This document shows, piece after piece, positions 4,233-5,321 of a DNA stretch of 5,321 nucleotides; position 1 is the stretch's first letter, and each line of letters opens with the position of its first letter. The position numbers were made by a program, and so were the translations under genes. The DNA comes from an uncultured cyanobacterium (lineage in GTDB: Bacteria; Cyanobacteriota; Cyanobacteriia; CACIAM-69d): assembly GCA_937894105.1 (NCBI GenBank), contig CALCTI010000115.1:1-5321 (forward strand), in the 5' to 3' direction. The notes under the pieces are model-generated. The model was not told the origin of the DNA. It searched no databases and saw only the letters and a program-made list of their open reading frames with translations.

Positions 4233-5321
4233 ATGCAACACGCTTCATCTCGCAACCTGCCCATTCCCAAGCCCTCTCTCAGCCTTCCCAACAATATTCT
4301 GGACCCCAAAGCCTGGTTTTCTAACGTCCGCGGTGACCTGCTCGCCGGTGCCGTCGTTGCCTTGGCGCTAATCCCCGAGGCGATCGCCTTTTCCATTATG
4401 GCCGGGGTGGATCCCAAGGTGGGTCTGTATGCCTCGTTCACCATGGCTATCACCGTGGCAATTTTGGGAGGACGCACCGGTATGATCTCTGCCGCCACTG
4501 GAGCCATGGCCATCCTGGTTAAGGACCTGGTGGGCGCTTATGGCCCCACCGAAGGCTTGCAGTACATCTTAGGGGCAACAATTCTGGCGGGGCTCCTCCA
4601 AATCTTTTTCGGCATTATCAAAGTGGGCAACCAGGTGCGCTTTATTCCCCGCGCCGTGATGGTGGGCTTTATTAATGCCCTGGCGATCATTATTTTCCGA
4701 GCCCAGCTACCCCAGCTCCAGGGGGAAGGGGCAAGCATTGTGGTGTACGCCATGGTGGCTGTGGCTCTAGCTATTATTTACCTCCTGCCCCGGTTAACCA
4801 CTTTGATTCCGTCGCCGTTGGTGGCGATCGCTGCGGTCACTGTCTTCTCCATGGTCACCGGCATCAACGTGCCCACCGTGGGCGACGAAGGTAGCATCCC
4901 CGCCACCCTGCCCAGCTTCGGCTTACCCCAATTGTCCTTCGACCTAGGCACCTTAGAAATCATCTTTCCCGTTGCCCTCGCCCTGTCAGTGGTGGGGTTG
5001 GTGGACTCCTTCCTGACCGCCAATGTGGTGGACGAACTGACGGACACCTCCAGCAACAAAAACCAAGAAACTTTTGCTCAGGGTATTGCTAACGTCATCA
5101 CCGGCTGTTTCGGTGGTATGGCTGGGTGCGCCATGATTGGTCAATCGGTTATCAATATTAAATCTGGCGGTCGACAGCGCCTATCCACGTTTAGTGCCGG
5201 TGTGCTGTTGCTGTTTTTCCTGATGGTGATGGGAACTTGGGAAAAACAAATTCCCATGGCTGCGATGGTAGCGGTGATGTTTTTGGTGGCGATCGGCACT
5301 TTTTGCTGGGACTCCGTTCGC
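4233..5321 (+). CDS. SulP family inorganic anion transporter, 3' end beyond the window
   Basis: The window holds the first 363 codons of a SulP (SLC26-type) transporter of the inner membrane. Family features in order are RGDLLAGAVVALALIPEAIAF (about 33-53), AGVDPKVGLYASF (57-69), TGMISAATGAMAILV (82-96), FIPRAVMVGFINALAII (137-153), the segment VDSFLTANVVDELTDT (257-272), and QGIANVITGCFGGMAGCAMIGQSVINIKSGGRQRLSTFSAGV (283-324). Many hydrophobic spans match the transport core. SulP proteins usually have 480-570 residues, so the last spans and the cytoplasmic STAS domain lie past 5321. Substrates in cyanobacteria include sulfate and, for BicA, sodium-coupled bicarbonate. The sequence is not close enough to BicA as I remember it to decide, so no symbol is given. 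The ATG at 4233 is the first in frame after a stop at 4173-4175. No Shine-Dalgarno sequence is seen. Confidence 0.93.
   Translation, partial: MQHASSRNLPIPKPSLSLPNNILDPKAWFSNVRGDLLAGAVVALALIPEAIAFSIMAGVDPKVGLYASFTMAITVAILGGRTGMISAATGAMAILVKDLVGAYGPTEGLQYILGATILAGLLQIFFGIIKVGNQVRFIPRAVMVGFINALAIIIFRAQLPQLQGEGASIVVYAMVAVALAIIYLLPRLTTLIPSPLVAIAAVTVFSMVTGINVPTVGDEGSIPATLPSFGLPQLSFDLGTLEIIFPVALALSVVGLVDSFLTANVVDELTDTSSNKNQETFAQGIANVITGCFGGMAGCAMIGQSVINIKSGGRQRLSTFSAGVLLLFFLMVMGTWEKQIPMAAMVAVMFLVAIGTFCWDSVR

Noticed and set aside
4172..5059. Minus-strand ORFs opposite the SulP gene
   Set aside because: The plus strand encodes an uninterrupted SulP protein with clear family motifs across the whole stretch; the opposite ORFs are low-complexity shadows.

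Overview
The window looks like chromosomal DNA of a cyanobacterium. The octamer GCGATCGC (HIP1) occurs 11 times in 5.3 kb, about one per 480 bp. Two adjacent genes encode DUF3119 and DUF3086 proteins, a pair recognised here from memory as typical of cyanobacteria. I cannot name the genus.

Layout. (1) Positions 1-401 hold no protein gene I believe in, but are rich in structure. Positions 3-119 are bounded by inverted arms (TGTCATCAATT / AATTGATGACA) with nested inner stems, like a small MITE or hairpin element. Positions 132-164 are a 12-bp tandem repeat. Positions 171-304, read on the minus strand, form a chain of adjacent hairpins, one with a UUCG tetraloop; I interpret this as a HEARO (IscB-type omega) RNA with no IscB gene attached. 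(2) Positions 402-911 and 1106-2437 on the plus strand encode the membrane protein DUF3119 and the coiled-coil protein DUF3086. They are separated by about 190 bp carrying two oppositely oriented copies of a palindromic repeat. (3) Positions 2481-3335 and 3396-4073 on the minus strand encode a two-domain sulfurtransferase with a 3-mercaptopyruvate-type active-site loop and, upstream of it, a DUF2227 putative metal-binding membrane protein. The 60 bp between them are largely four copies of a 10-bp repeat. (4) A divergent intergenic region of about 160 bp leads to the first 363 codons of a SulP anion transporter, cut off by the window end at 5321.

How the genes may work together: DUF3119 and DUF3086 probably share a role, judging from adjacency alone. 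The sulfurtransferase and the DUF2227 protein may be co-transcribed. A SulP transporter near a sulfurtransferase could hint at sulfur metabolism, but they are on opposite strands and the SulP substrate could equally be bicarbonate. The main candidates for something unusual are the apparently ORF-less HEARO-like RNA and the repeats packed against it.
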